Below the pieces are notes generated by a model. The model had not been told where the DNA came from, searched no databases, and saw only the letters and a list, made by a program, of their open reading frames with translations. Both the position numbers and the translations under genes were made by a program. From assembly GCF_009912395.1 (NCBI RefSeq), contig NZ_WNDO01000031.1, positions 1 to 64,000 on the forward strand: a stretch of 64,000 bases of DNA. Direction: 5' to 3'. Source of the stretch: Luteibacter sp. (GTDB lineage: Bacteria; Pseudomonadota; Gammaproteobacteria; Xanthomonadales; Rhodanobacteraceae). This document shows positions 1 to 8,650 of this stretch, piece after piece (the first letter of the stretch is position 1; each line of letters opens with the position of its first letter).

Positions 1-63
1 TGCCTGCTGCCTGAACTCCAGGCTGAACTCCTGCCCCTTTCTGCCTGCCTTGCTCTTGGTCAT
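1..63 (-). CDS. Transposase OrfA-like N-terminus (partial, runs off the window)
   Basis: Only 21 codons are in the window, starting MTKSKAGRKGQEFSLEFRQQ. The basic N-terminus followed by a FSLEFRQQA-type segment is what IS3-family OrfA (helix-turn-helix, IS911/IS2-like) proteins look like. An AGGAGGTGG ribosome binding site sits about five bases before the ATG. The gene lies just inside the insertion-sequence end at 127, in the outward-to-inward orientation expected of orfA. Too little is visible to name the IS. Confidence 0.6.
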   Translation of the reverse strand, partial: MTKSKAGRKGQEFSLEFRQQA

Positions 64-127
64 CGTCCACCTCCTATTGCGATAGTTAATCGCTTATAGG
101 GGTGTCCGTGAAACGGGGGCAAGATCA
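1..127 (-). mobile_element. Left end of an IS3-like insertion sequence (partial)
   Basis: Read on the minus strand, the element begins at 127 with TGATCTTGCCCCCGTTTC, an end starting with TG as is usual for IS3-family elements. It then shows a strong ribosome binding site (AGGAGGTGG) and a transposase-like start at 63. Position 127 is where the interrupted receptor gene loses its host sequence, so the boundary is well placed. The element continues past the left edge of the window, so the other end and the target duplication cannot be seen. The IS3 assignment rests on the end sequence and on the N-terminus of the first protein and is an inference. Confidence 0.7.
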
Positions 128-1927
128 GCCATGGCTATCGAGGTATCCGCGCACGTCGTCGCCCACCAGGTTTTCCGAAGGAACGATGCGATTGCCGATG
201 GTGATCTGGTAGACGTCCAGTGACACTGTCCATGCACCGGGCGCATACACCGCGCCCAGCGTGTAGTTGTGCGACTTCTCGGCTTTCAACGGCTCCGCGC
301 CGAGGGCGCGAGCGACCGGGTCGCTCACCGCGAAATTGCGGATCTGCGTGGGCAGGCCGCCGATGACGTTGGTCGAGGTCGTCGAATAGAACTGTTGGGG
401 TAGCGACGGCGCACGGAAGCCGGTGGCGGCGGTGCCGCGCAACGCGAAGGTGTCGGTGAAGTCGTAGCGCGCAGACAAGGTGCCCGACGTGGTCTTGCCG
501 AAGTCGGTGTAGTCCTCGTGGCGTATCGCGAGCGAGCCGCTCAGCTTGTCGGTGATCTGGTTTTCCAGGCTGATGTATTCGGCCACGTCATGCCTGCCGT
601 GGTAACCCGCGTCGCCCGGGCGAAAACCGGGAAAACCCTGCGAACCGGTACCAAGGTAGGACGCCGGTTCGCCCGCCGCGATGCGATAGCCCTGGTAGAG
701 ATATTCCACGCCGAAGGCCAGGGTCAGCGGATTGGCCAGCCAACTTACCGATAGATCCTTCGCCACGTCGACATCCACCGCCTTCTGCGTGGCGACGAGC
801 CGGCCCGCGTCGAATCGTGTCGGACTGGCTGGGCCGAGATCGACATTGAGCGTATGCGTGGGATCGATGCTCACGCGGCTACGTCCGTAGTTGCCGCTCA
901 CGTCCCAGCGCCAACCGCTTTCGGTCGTGCCCCGGATACCGGCGACCACAGCGCTGTCGATGGCACGCACATCGTTGAGCGGAAGATAGCCCAGCGGATA
1001 GATCGACGGGATGTTGCGGCTGCTGTCATACGTGCGGAACAGGGCGGGCGACGTGCCTTCGCGGCTACTGGTGCTGGCGAATGCGTAGAAGTCCACGTTC
1101 TTCGCGAGCGCGTATTGCACGTTGAGCAGGGCCTGGTGGGTGCGGATATCCGGTTCGCCGATGCGCTGTGTGCGCTGGCCGTAGACCGGCGAGGTCGGAT
1201 CGCGCAGGTCGCGCCCGCCGCGGTTGGTGGTGTCCGAGTGCCCCTGGATCACGCTCAGTCGCGCCCAGCCCTTGTCGCCCCCCAGGGGAATGCCGATGCT
1301 GGCGTCGCCTTGCCATTGCTTGCCGTCACCGGCGCTGTAACGGCCGGCGGTCAGGCTGGCTTCGTTGCTGCCCGGCGTCGCCGCGCCCTTGAGAACCACG
1401 TTGATGACGCCCGCGATGGCATCCGAACCGTATTGCGCCGACGCGCCGTCACGCAGTACCTCGATGTGGTCGATCGCCGATACGGGAATGGCATTGAGGT
1501 CCGCCGGGGCCGATCCGCGCCCCAGGGCACCCTGAAGGTTCAGCAGGGCGCCCGTATGCCAGCGCTTGCCATTCACCAGGACGAGCGTCTCGTCGGGGGA
1601 AAGACCGCGCAGCGCGGCGGGGCGCACGATGCCGGAGCCATCGTTGCCGGGTGCCCGGGGGAAGTTGAGCGAAGGAACCAGCCGCGACAACACGGCGCCA
1701 AGCTGGGTGTCGCCGGATGACTGGAGATCCTGTGCGGACACGATATCGATGGGTGATAAGGAGCTGCTCTGGCTGCGGTTCACTGAACGGGTGCCCGTCA
1801 CGACAACGGTTTGCAGGCTCGTGGTGTCCTTGTCCGCGGCATCGTCGCGGGCATGGACGGTGGTTGCGGCCAGGGCCAGCGTGATGGCAAGGGACAAGCG
1901 GGAACGCTTGGCGGACGACGTCCTCAT
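125..1927 (-). pseudogene. TonB-dependent receptor, 3' end lost to IS insertion
   Basis: The 600-residue product has a signal peptide (about 1-26, ending VHA), a TonB-box-like stretch, and a plug domain (about 40-180) with the family pattern LVLVNGKRW and VLRDGASAQYGSDAIAGVINVVLKG split over residues 115-180. Beta-barrel sequence follows, including the GFRAPSLPQQF segment typical of these receptors. Intact family members end in an aromatic-terminated last strand; this one stops abruptly after DSHG. The stop codon TGA is the first three bases of the insertion element, so the last barrel strands are missing and the protein is probably not functional. Start is supported by AAGGAAG upstream of the ATG at 1927. 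The substrate is unknown; a met-box-like operator upstream hints at methionine or sulphur nutrition. Confidence 0.85.
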
Positions 1928-2134
1928 GGGTGGCTTCCTTGGGTACGGGGGCGCGATCGCGACCGGCGGTCACGTGGCGGGGAGAGGGTGATGGCCGCCC
2001 GGTGGGCGGCGCGAGGAATCAGGGCGTCAGCGGCGACAACACAGGCACGACGCACCGCGAACGAAGGCGATGGAGGCGTGCGGGATGGCGGCGTACGGGT
2101 GATTCATCGAAAGGAAGGGTCCGTATTGGCATAA

Positions 2135-2150
2135 GGACGTCTGGACGTCC
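2135..2150. promoter_or_regulatory. Tandem met-box-like operator upstream of the broken TonB receptor
   Basis: Two adjacent 8-mers, GGACGTCT and GGACGTCC, differ from the MetJ met-box consensus AGACGTCT by one base and two bases. MetJ dimers are known to bind two or more abutting met boxes. The site is about 210 bases upstream of the receptor start and 65 bases beyond the stop of the deacetylase gene. It lies in the 287-base intergenic stretch 1928-2214, which otherwise shows no gene. Whether this lineage has MetJ is not known from the window. Confidence 0.35.
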
Positions 2151-2214
2151 GTTATGCATGCTCATGCATGGACGGTGGTCATGTCAAATCCGTGTTCGAC
2201 AAAGCTGAACAGGG

Positions 2215-2886
2215 TCACGGTGCCGGAATCCGGCGCTCCAGCATGTCTTCCACCCCGATGAAGTGGAATCCCTTCTTGCGCAAGGGCGACACGAGGCCTT
2301 CGACGACATCGCTGATGGAGCGGCGATCGACATCATCGTCATCACCGTCGTGCAGCAGGACAATCGCGCCGGGATGGACGTGACGAAGCACTTCGCCGAC
2401 GACCCGTTCGACATGGCCCGTCGCCATCGGATCCGCCCAGTCCTGGGGATCGATCGACCAGCCGACCAGCGTGTAGCCGGCGTCTTCGAGCCATTGCACC
2501 TGCGGCGCGGAGATTTCCCCGTAGGGCGGACGGAACAGGCGGACGGATTGGCCGGCAATATCTTCGATCACGCGGATCGAAGGAATGACCTGGCCGTGGC
2601 CGAAGGCATCGCTCGAAAGCTGGCGCAGATCGAGATGGGACAGGCCATGACTCCCCAGGTCATGGCCGTCGGCGACGATGGCGTGGATTTGGTCGGGATG
2701 CCGTCGTGCGGCATCCCCAAGACAGAAGAACGTAGCCTTGACCTCAAGCTGGCGCAGCGTTTCCAGCAAGACCGGCGTCGCGTCGCCGGGCCCATCGTCG
2801 AACGTCAGGCACACATCGGGACGATCCGCCGGACCGCGCCCTACGTAGGTGCGGGGAAACGACGAGAGAAAGCCGTGATAGTTCAT
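2215..2886 (-). CDS. NodB-like polysaccharide/chitooligosaccharide deacetylase
   Basis: A 223-residue carbohydrate esterase family 4 (NodB) domain with all five usual motifs: TFDDGPG (28-34, metal and base Asp), SHGLSHLDL (metal His80 and His84), RPPYGE (119-124), the DPQDW segment (146-150) and LLHDG (177-181). These enzymes remove N-acetyl groups from GlcNAc polymers or oligomers. No signal peptide is obvious, so a cytoplasmic role like that of NodB is possible. It lies six bases downstream of a NodC-like glycosyltransferase on the same strand, so the two are very likely co-transcribed and act on the same glycan. The actual substrate cannot be told from sequence. Confidence 0.85.
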   Translation of the reverse strand: MNYHGFLSSFPRTYVGRGPADRPDVCLTFDDGPGDATPVLLETLRQLEVKATFFCLGDAARRHPDQIHAIVADGHDLGSHGLSHLDLRQLSSDAFGHGQVIPSIRVIEDIAGQSVRLFRPPYGEISAPQVQWLEDAGYTLVGWSIDPQDWADPMATGHVERVVGEVLRHVHPGAIVLLHDGDDDDVDRRSISDVVEGLVSPLRKKGFHFIGVEDMLERRIPAP

Positions 2887-2892
2887 GGCCGA

Positions 2893-4086
2893 CTACCGGG
2901 TCAGCCAGGATTTGCGGTGGCCAGTGAGCTCGTCCACCAGTCCGATGACGTTTGCCGGGAGTAGCAACGTGTCGATGCAGGTGTTGTAGATGGATACCAG
3001 CACGATGTCGAACCAGCGCAGCTGCAGGCGATGACGTGCCTGTACGCAGGCTACGCCGTTCAGCACCGCCATGAGTAGCCAGTTGGCGATGGCGAGGTCG
3101 AGGAGCAGCGGGCTCCGGTAGATCCATGCGCCCGCGATACTCAGCAGCAGGGTGGGCAGTAGGGCCGACTGCGCCCAGAGCAGCCACCAGGGCAGCATCT
3201 TCACGGTGTTAGACCATGAGATGCTCCAGGCGACGCGGAACGACTCCAACCGACCGCGCGCCCAGCGACGACGCTGGCGGAACAGGCCGAAGAGGGTCGA
3301 GGGGCACACGGTGTATGCGATGGCCTCCGGTGCGTAGCCGATCGTGTAGCCATGCGCGAGTGCGCGCCATGTCCACGAGATGTCCTCCACGAGCCACTCG
3401 CCCCAGCCGCCCAGCTCGCGGATCACCGAGGTCTTGTGCAGGGAGAACGCACCCGCGACGACATTCACCACGCCGACGCGGCTTTGCACGTAGCGGATGA
3501 TCGCGAGCGCGCCGACGTGCTCATAGAATTGCAGCCGGTGCAGCCATGACATGTCCCGACCTTCGGGCACGATCAGCCCGCACGCGGCCGCATGATTGGG
3601 CGATGCGTAGAGGGCTTCCACGGCGATCCGCAGGGCATGCGGCATGATGACGGTATCGCTGTCGATCACCGTCACCACGTCCGAATCGGGAGAAAGGCGT
3701 GGCAACGCCGCGTCCAATGCACGGCCTTTCGCGCCACTGTTCTGTTCCAGGGGCACCAGTACGTAGGTCTTGTCGCGCTCCGTCTCCAGCCAGGTACGAA
3801 GCATCGAAGGCGTGCTGTTGCTGGATCCGTCGTCGATCAGGATCACTTCCAGCTTGCCGGGGTAGTCGGCGGCTTCGATCGCTTCGAGCGTCCTCAGGAA
3901 CGAGGCCTCGGGCTCGTTGTAGAACGGCACCAGGATGGATACGAACGGGTACTGCTCCAGCCGCGATTCCTGTCGTGGTGGACGCAGCGTACGGACCAGG
4001 TAGAGCCCCACCAGGAACACCGTGCAAAGGAACAACAGAAACGTCGAGAACCCGATCAAACCGAGCAACACCGGCAAACTGATCAT
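2893..4086 (-). CDS. NodC-like membrane glycosyltransferase, family 2
   Basis: A processive GT2 enzyme of 397 residues. An N-terminal membrane segment (about 2-32) precedes the catalytic domain with DDGSS (85-89), DSDT (142-145), the acceptor/base ED pair in LVEDISW (234-235) and RQRRRW (270-275), the set seen in NodC, hyaluronan and chitin synthases and PgaC. Further hydrophobic segments follow at the C-terminus. The start at 4086 is preferred over longer options because GAGGGG lies seven bases upstream and the membrane segment then begins at residue 2; the open frame extends to 4230 without homology-like sequence. It pairs with the downstream deacetylase, suggesting synthesis and partial deacetylation of a GlcNAc-type oligomer or polymer. 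Confidence 0.85.
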   Translation of the reverse strand: MISLPVLLGLIGFSTFLLFLCTVFLVGLYLVRTLRPPRQESRLEQYPFVSILVPFYNEPEASFLRTLEAIEAADYPGKLEVILIDDGSSNSTPSMLRTWLETERDKTYVLVPLEQNSGAKGRALDAALPRLSPDSDVVTVIDSDTVIMPHALRIAVEALYASPNHAAACGLIVPEGRDMSWLHRLQFYEHVGALAIIRYVQSRVGVVNVVAGAFSLHKTSVIRELGGWGEWLVEDISWTWRALAHGYTIGYAPEAIAYTVCPSTLFGLFRQRRRWARGRLESFRVAWSISWSNTVKMLPWWLLWAQSALLPTLLLSIAGAWIYRSPLLLDLAIANWLLMAVLNGVACVQARHRLQLRWFDIVLVSIYNTCIDTLLLPANVIGLVDELTGHRKSWLTR

Positions 4087-4288
4087 AAAGCCCCTCATGC
4101 CCAGCCATAGGCCGGTCGTGGATACCGGATGGCACTTCCATGGAGCGCGCGCGTCCTCGACGAAGGACCTGTCCATGGCGCGCGATGTGATGACAACGAT
4201 GTCAATCCGCGTGCAACGGCTCCGGATCATCCGTGTGCGAACCTTCTCAAACCGTGAAGGCGGACACGTTTTGTCGGGGGAGGGTGCA

Positions 4289-4321
4289 TTCTTGCCGAAA
4301 TTGCATTTTTACCGGCAAGAA
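4289..4321. promoter_or_regulatory. Inverted repeat in the divergent promoter region
   Basis: TTCTTGCCG (4289-4297) and CGGCAAGAA (4313-4321) are perfect 9-base inverted arms with a 15-base A/T-rich spacer. The repeat lies between the glycosyltransferase start (4086, minus) and the methyltransferase start (4422, plus), where a regulator could control both units. The intergenic stretch 4087-4421 holds no other recognisable element. It does not match the ATC-N9-GAT pattern of a nod box. Confidence 0.4.
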
Positions 4322-4421
4322 CGGCCCTAAAGTACGAAAACCGCTTATTCGTCCGCGTGCTGGCTTGCGCGTGGATGCCGATTCGCCTCATTCCCATTCT
4401 TCGGCTGTCGAGGTTCTGGTC

Positions 4422-5117
4422 ATGTCCCAAGCGTCCAACGCGTCCGCACATCATGCGGTTTCGGCATCTGTGTTCAGGCCACGATTTGACATCGGTGTCA
4501 TCACAATGGATTGCGGGAGGGAGCCGGACGTGGAGCGTTACGACGCCGCAGCCGACGCCATTTCCTGGCCTCTCGTGGATTACTCGGCTTGCGAGCCCAC
4601 CACCGACCAGGTCGCGATCAATCGCTGGCTGGGCCACGCCGGGCTGGAAGGTCGATCCATCCTGCATGTGGGGGCAGGCAATTCGTCCGTGGCCCAACTG
4701 GCGGCGGAGCGCGGCGCCCGCGTGGTGGGAGTGACGGTCGCCGTCAACGAGCTCCTGCATGGCGAACGACTCGGCTTGCCCGGGTATTCGGTGAAGCTCC
4801 TGAACAAGCATGGCGAGCCGTTCACAGCGACGTTTCGCGACACGACGTTCGATATCGTCGTGGACAACAACCTAGCCAGCTTTGCGTGCTGCCAGCGGCA
4901 TTTCGAACGCTACTTCGAAGCGCTCGCCGGTCTGCTGGCCGACGATGGCGTGCTGGTGACGCATTGGAACGGCATGCAGTGGGTGCTCGATGTCGGGATT
5001 GACGACGTCGAACCGGCCTGGCGTCTGGACGCAGGCAAGCTGGAAACCATCGCCAGCGCGTTCGGCCTGGCCGTACTCCGTGAGGGCGACCTGTTCTTCC
5101 TGCGGCGGATCCGCTGA
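4422..5117 (+). CDS. Class I SAM-dependent methyltransferase
   Basis: A 231-residue protein with the glycine-rich SAM-binding motif I ILHVGAGNSS (80-89), followed by the usual acidic loop and a FDIVVDNN motif corresponding to motif II. It is probably a soluble cytoplasmic enzyme. The start at 4422 is chosen because GAGG lies eight bases upstream; the frame is open back to 4233 but the added residues look like non-coding sequence. It diverges from the NodC/NodB-like pair and precedes an MFS transporter by eight bases. A NodS-like role, methylating the glycan made by the neighbours, is attractive but only an inference from position. Confidence 0.75.
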   Translation: MSQASNASAHHAVSASVFRPRFDIGVITMDCGREPDVERYDAAADAISWPLVDYSACEPTTDQVAINRWLGHAGLEGRSILHVGAGNSSVAQLAAERGARVVGVTVAVNELLHGERLGLPGYSVKLLNKHGEPFTATFRDTTFDIVVDNNLASFACCQRHFERYFEALAGLLADDGVLVTHWNGMQWVLDVGIDDVEPAWRLDAGKLETIASAFGLAVLREGDLFFLRRIR

Positions 5118-5125
5118 TCGGACGG

Positions 5126-6334
5126 ATGCTCCGCCTGTTTCGTCTGGCGCAGCGGGAGCCGCGCCTGGGCCTGCTCGTGCTGGACAACCTGGTCACGACC
5201 CTGGGTGCGAGCTTCACGTTGCTGGCCCTGCCTTTCCTGGTCATGCGCCTGAGTGGCCGGGCGCTGGATCTTGGCGTGACGGCGGCCATCGAAACCCTGC
5301 CAAGCCTGTGCCTGCTGCTTTTCTTTCCGCGCTGGCTGGATCGTACGGATCCGCTACGTGTGCTCAGGCGTTGCCGGCTGATATTCGTCGGCATCAACCT
5401 GGCGATCTGTCTCCTGACCTGGCACGGTGCGATGTCCATCGGCATCGTTTACCTCGCGGCGTTGATCGGCGGCATCGTATGGGCCATCGCCTTTCCGGCT
5501 GGGCGTGCCGTGTTTCCGCTGTATGTCCGCAAGGGTCTAGTGCCGGCAGGCAACGCTGCGCTGGCACTCATCTCCGGAGCGGCCGCCGTCATGCTTCCGC
5601 TGGTCGCCGGCTCGCTGGTGCTTGGCACACGGGGAGATGAAGGCCTCGCCATCGCTTTTGGTATCGACGCACTGTGCGTGGCGGTCTCCCTGCCACTGCT
5701 CGTGGCGATCGGACGACGAGGATGCATTCGTCAGACCACGGCGGCCGTGAAGGATAGAGACGTCGTCAACGCGGCATCCACGATACCCCGTCGCTTCTAC
5801 GCCTACCTGCTGGTCAGCTCGCTGATCGTCTTCGGCCCGGTACAGGTGTTGCTGCCAATCGTGCTCGTCGAACGGCACGATGCCCGTTACCTGCTTGCCT
5901 ACGTCGCGCAGTTCGCAGGCATCGCGTTGGCCTCGTCACTGGACACGCTGGCCGGAGCGGACATTCGCCAGGTGATCCGGCGCATCCTTGCCTGTTGGGG
6001 TGTTGCTGTTCTGGGCTATCTGACGCTTGCGACATCGCAGGATCTGTTACCCGTATTGCTTGCGTTCTTCCTGCTGGCCGCCGCCTCGAACGTGTACGGC
6101 ATCCAGTCCCAGTCATGGTTGCAGACCACGGCCCCCGCGCATCGCCTTGGGCAGGAAATGACCTGGCTTTCGGCCACTACGCTGGGGGCGACGCCTGTAG
6201 CCGCGTTGCTGGCCGGAGCCCTCGTGGATGCCTTCCACATCGCTACGGCGACTACCGTCATTGCTTTGGGCATCGTCGTCGCGATCGCTTGTGCCGCATT
6301 CAGGCGCCCCTTGCCAGCGATCCTGAAAGAGTAA
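5126..6334 (+). CDS. Major facilitator superfamily transporter
   Basis: A 402-residue, very hydrophobic protein with about 12 membrane segments, of the MFS type often annotated as a drug or metabolite exporter. It lacks any recognisable soluble domain. It starts eight bases after the methyltransferase stop, so the two are probably one operon. In context it could export the product of the NodB/NodC/methyltransferase group, but the substrate cannot be read from the sequence. The gene ends six bases before the stop of the convergent regulator gene. Confidence 0.8.
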   Translation: MLRLFRLAQREPRLGLLVLDNLVTTLGASFTLLALPFLVMRLSGRALDLGVTAAIETLPSLCLLLFFPRWLDRTDPLRVLRRCRLIFVGINLAICLLTWHGAMSIGIVYLAALIGGIVWAIAFPAGRAVFPLYVRKGLVPAGNAALALISGAAAVMLPLVAGSLVLGTRGDEGLAIAFGIDALCVAVSLPLLVAIGRRGCIRQTTAAVKDRDVVNAASTIPRRFYAYLLVSSLIVFGPVQVLLPIVLVERHDARYLLAYVAQFAGIALASSLDTLAGADIRQVIRRILACWGVAVLGYLTLATSQDLLPVLLAFFLLAAASNVYGIQSQSWLQTTAPAHRLGQEMTWLSATTLGATPVAALLAGALVDAFHIATATTVIALGIVVAIACAAFRRPLPAILKE

Positions 6335-6340
6335 ACGTCC

Positions 6341-6664
6341 TCAGTCGCGCAACGTGCGCAGCGCGGCGGCCAGTTGCTCCAGCGTCGGCGGCAGAAGATC
6401 GGTGACGGCGTGGGGCAGGGCGACGGCAGGTTGCACCGTGTACCGATGCGACTCCATCTCGCCACGTCCAAGCAGCAGCCAGTCGGCGGATACATCCAGG
6501 ATGCCGCAGACGGCCACGACGTTATCGACCGTCATGGGACCACCGTGGGTCCATCGACTGATCGTGCTTTCGTTGACACCCACCGCCGCCGCGATCGCGG
6601 CGTGCTTGCGTATGCCCCGTCGATACATCGCGGTGCGTAGCCGTTTACCCCGTGCCTCGCTCAT
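6341..6664 (-). CDS. XRE-family helix-turn-helix regulator
   Basis: A 107-residue protein. The N-terminal half contains a helix-turn-helix of the Cro/CI type: IRKHAAIAAAVGVNESTISR (about 17-36), followed by a TVDNVVAVCGILDVSADWLLLG stretch that closes the five-helix domain. The C-terminal part (about 75-107) is leucine-rich and may dimerise. The start at 6664 is supported by GGGGGG eight bases upstream; a longer reading to 6778 adds only low-complexity sequence. It could be a regulator of the adjacent genes; no target site is evident. Confidence 0.75.
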   Translation of the reverse strand: MSEARGKRLRTAMYRRGIRKHAAIAAAVGVNESTISRWTHGGPMTVDNVVAVCGILDVSADWLLLGRGEMESHRYTVQPAVALPHAVTDLLPPTLEQLAAALRTLRD

Positions 6665-6872
6665 GCATTCCCCCCATCCGCGCCCCTGGCGGCGATCGTC
6701 GATGGGGTAGTCATACCCGATCCGAACCGTCAGCGCACATGGATTGCCGACGACGCACGTGAACTTCGTGGCATGCACGGCAATTCGCTTGTCCCTGTCG
6801 AAGCCCGTCGCGCAGGCTCCGATGACGGGTCGATCGCGACGATCGGGCCACTTATCGAAGGGGAAGCATCGA

Positions 6873-7970
6873 ATGAGAATGAAGACACATCATGGCCTGC
6901 GCACCGCTTTGCTCTGCGTGGCGCTGGCTGTCGCAGGTTGTCAAACCGTCCCGAAACACGAGGCCCCGGCCGGAGCAGTACTCGCAAGCTTGCCGATTCG
7001 GACTAGCGATACGCTCAGAATCCATTACCTCGATGTCGGTTCGGGCATGTGCCACGTGATCCAGTGCCCCGGCGCCGACGGTACGGTCATCGTGGACGAT
7101 TGCGGGTCCACGGATACGACCCATGCGATGGGCAAGGACGAAGCCCGTTCCTTTATCCAGGATGTCATCAAGGGTCACCCGCTCAAGGTCGTGCTCACCC
7201 ACAAGGATGCCGACCATGTGAACTGGATCCCCTATGTCCTGGATACACTTCCATCCGGAACGTCGCTGGAGCAGGTGTGGGCGGCGGGCGACTACGCGAC
7301 CTATCCCCCGGACGTGAAGACCTGGATCAGGGACGCCAACAAGGATTGGGGTGCCAACGTCAGGATCGATGGATTTGCCAGTAGCCCACCCTTGCGCAGC
7401 GGTTGGGACAACGACCTGCAGCCGGTGCCCGAGCTGTCGTGCGGCACCGCCGAAAGCTACGTCCTCACGGTAAACAGCGGGAGCGGCTCCAACGCTTCCA
7501 GCCTGATGCTCCGGCTGGCGTATGGCGGACGATCCGCCATCCTTCCGGGCGACGCGACGGGTGCGGCCCAGAACGAGGCGATCGAGAATACGACGGGCCA
7601 TGCGGACATGCTGGTGACCGATCTGCTGGAAATGAGCCACCATGGCGCGGCGAGCGCCGGTAGCAACAGCGAGGCGTGGGCGAAGGCAACCCGCCCGAAG
7701 TATCTGCTGGCCAGCGCCGGCGTGCGTTACGGGCACCCTCGTTGCGAGTCGGTGGATCACTACCTGGACGCCGAGAATGCAAGAGTGCTTGCAGCAGGCA
7801 AGCACTGGCTGGACTGCGGCAAGACGCAAGGTTCGGAGCGCCGGGAGATCGAGAACGCCGTCTATACGACGGGAACCCAGGGAACCCTCGTCGGCGATAT
7901 CGTGTACTCAGGGTCAGGCGTGGCGAGCGTCGCCCTTTACTGCGGTCCGGATGGCGATCCGTGCCCCTGA
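6873..7970 (+). CDS. Secreted metallo-beta-lactamase-fold lipoprotein (ComEC C-terminal type)
   Basis: The 365-residue product begins with a lipoprotein signal ending VAGC (Cys23). The mature part is a metallo-beta-lactamase fold: metal motif THKDADH (His110, Asp112, Asp114, His115), a GDYAT segment, a LPGDA loop and a late LEMSHHGAAS histidine motif. The HxDxDH form, with Asp in place of the second His, is that of the ComEC/Rec2 hydrolase domain, here without the membrane channel part. ComEC C-terminal domains are thought to be nucleases, but stand-alone lipoproteins of this kind have no settled function. AAGGGGAAG precedes the start. Neighbours give no functional hint. Confidence 0.75.
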   Translation: MRMKTHHGLRTALLCVALAVAGCQTVPKHEAPAGAVLASLPIRTSDTLRIHYLDVGSGMCHVIQCPGADGTVIVDDCGSTDTTHAMGKDEARSFIQDVIKGHPLKVVLTHKDADHVNWIPYVLDTLPSGTSLEQVWAAGDYATYPPDVKTWIRDANKDWGANVRIDGFASSPPLRSGWDNDLQPVPELSCGTAESYVLTVNSGSGSNASSLMLRLAYGGRSAILPGDATGAAQNEAIENTTGHADMLVTDLLEMSHHGAASAGSNSEAWAKATRPKYLLASAGVRYGHPRCESVDHYLDAENARVLAAGKHWLDCGKTQGSERREIENAVYTTGTQGTLVGDIVYSGSGVASVALYCGPDGDPCP

Positions 7971-8040
7971 CGTTCCGTTTGTCCTATCGCGGTCCCGCCA
8001 CGTCGACGGCATACGTGCCGGCAACGTGGCGGGATACGCG

Positions 8041-8448
8041 TCAGCGTCCCCGGCCTCCGCCGCCATGACCGTCACGCCATTCGTCACCGCGGAAGTTGGG
8101 TATACGGTCGAAGCGCTGCGATGGCATCGGGCGATCATGCGGACCGGGCAACGGCCCCCGGTAGCCGTGGCGATTGTCGAAGCGCGGATCGACGTATCCG
8201 CGGAAGCCTCGCGGTCCATGGAACCACGGGCCGGCACCGATAAACACGCCACTGACGAACCATTCCGGACCGTAGTAGCCGTAAGGGGCGCACGGATAGG
8301 GCGCATAGTCGTAATAGCCATAGGGACAGATCGGCGCCGGCCCGATGTTTACGCCGACATCGACATAAGCTTGCGCATGGACTGCCGCGGCACCGGCCGT
8401 ACAGGCGACCAGTGCAGTGGTCATCGCGATCGATCGAAGCATGTTCAT
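8041..8448 (-). CDS. Secreted Tyr/Gly/Pro-rich small protein
   Basis: A 135-residue protein with a signal peptide (cleavage near VHA-QA, about residue 26) and a mature region rich in Tyr, Gly, Pro, Arg and Phe, including PYGYYDYAPYP and GPRGFRGY repeats and a glycine-arginine tail. Such proteins are common in Xanthomonadales and Burkholderiales envelopes, with no known function. The start at 8448 follows GGGTGA; a second ATG six bases in is possible. The longer open frame to 8967 is antisense to the next gene and is not taken. Confidence 0.7.
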   Translation of the reverse strand: MNMLRSIAMTTALVACTAGAAAVHAQAYVDVGVNIGPAPICPYGYYDYAPYPCAPYGYYGPEWFVSGVFIGAGPWFHGPRGFRGYVDPRFDNRHGYRGPLPGPHDRPMPSQRFDRIPNFRGDEWRDGHGGGGRGR

Positions 8449-8650
8449 GGCGTCACCCGCGATTTCGTGCGATGGGGGAGTGTCGCCAGGCTGGCACGCA
8501 CGGCCTGGTGGCTGGGCGCAAAAACGGCTCGCACATAGCCAGGGTTTACGAGGCGCCCTTGCGACAGTCAGGTGCCGTATGGGGAATCCTCGCGTCAACC
8601 CGTGGTCGAACCGGCTCGTTCCCTTGCCCGTCGCCCTCGAGGACATCGAC

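Noticed and set aside
4233..4421. Upstream extension of the methyltransferase frame
   Set aside because: It covers the divergent promoter region and an inverted repeat, and lacks conserved sequence. The ATG at 4422 has a ribosome site.
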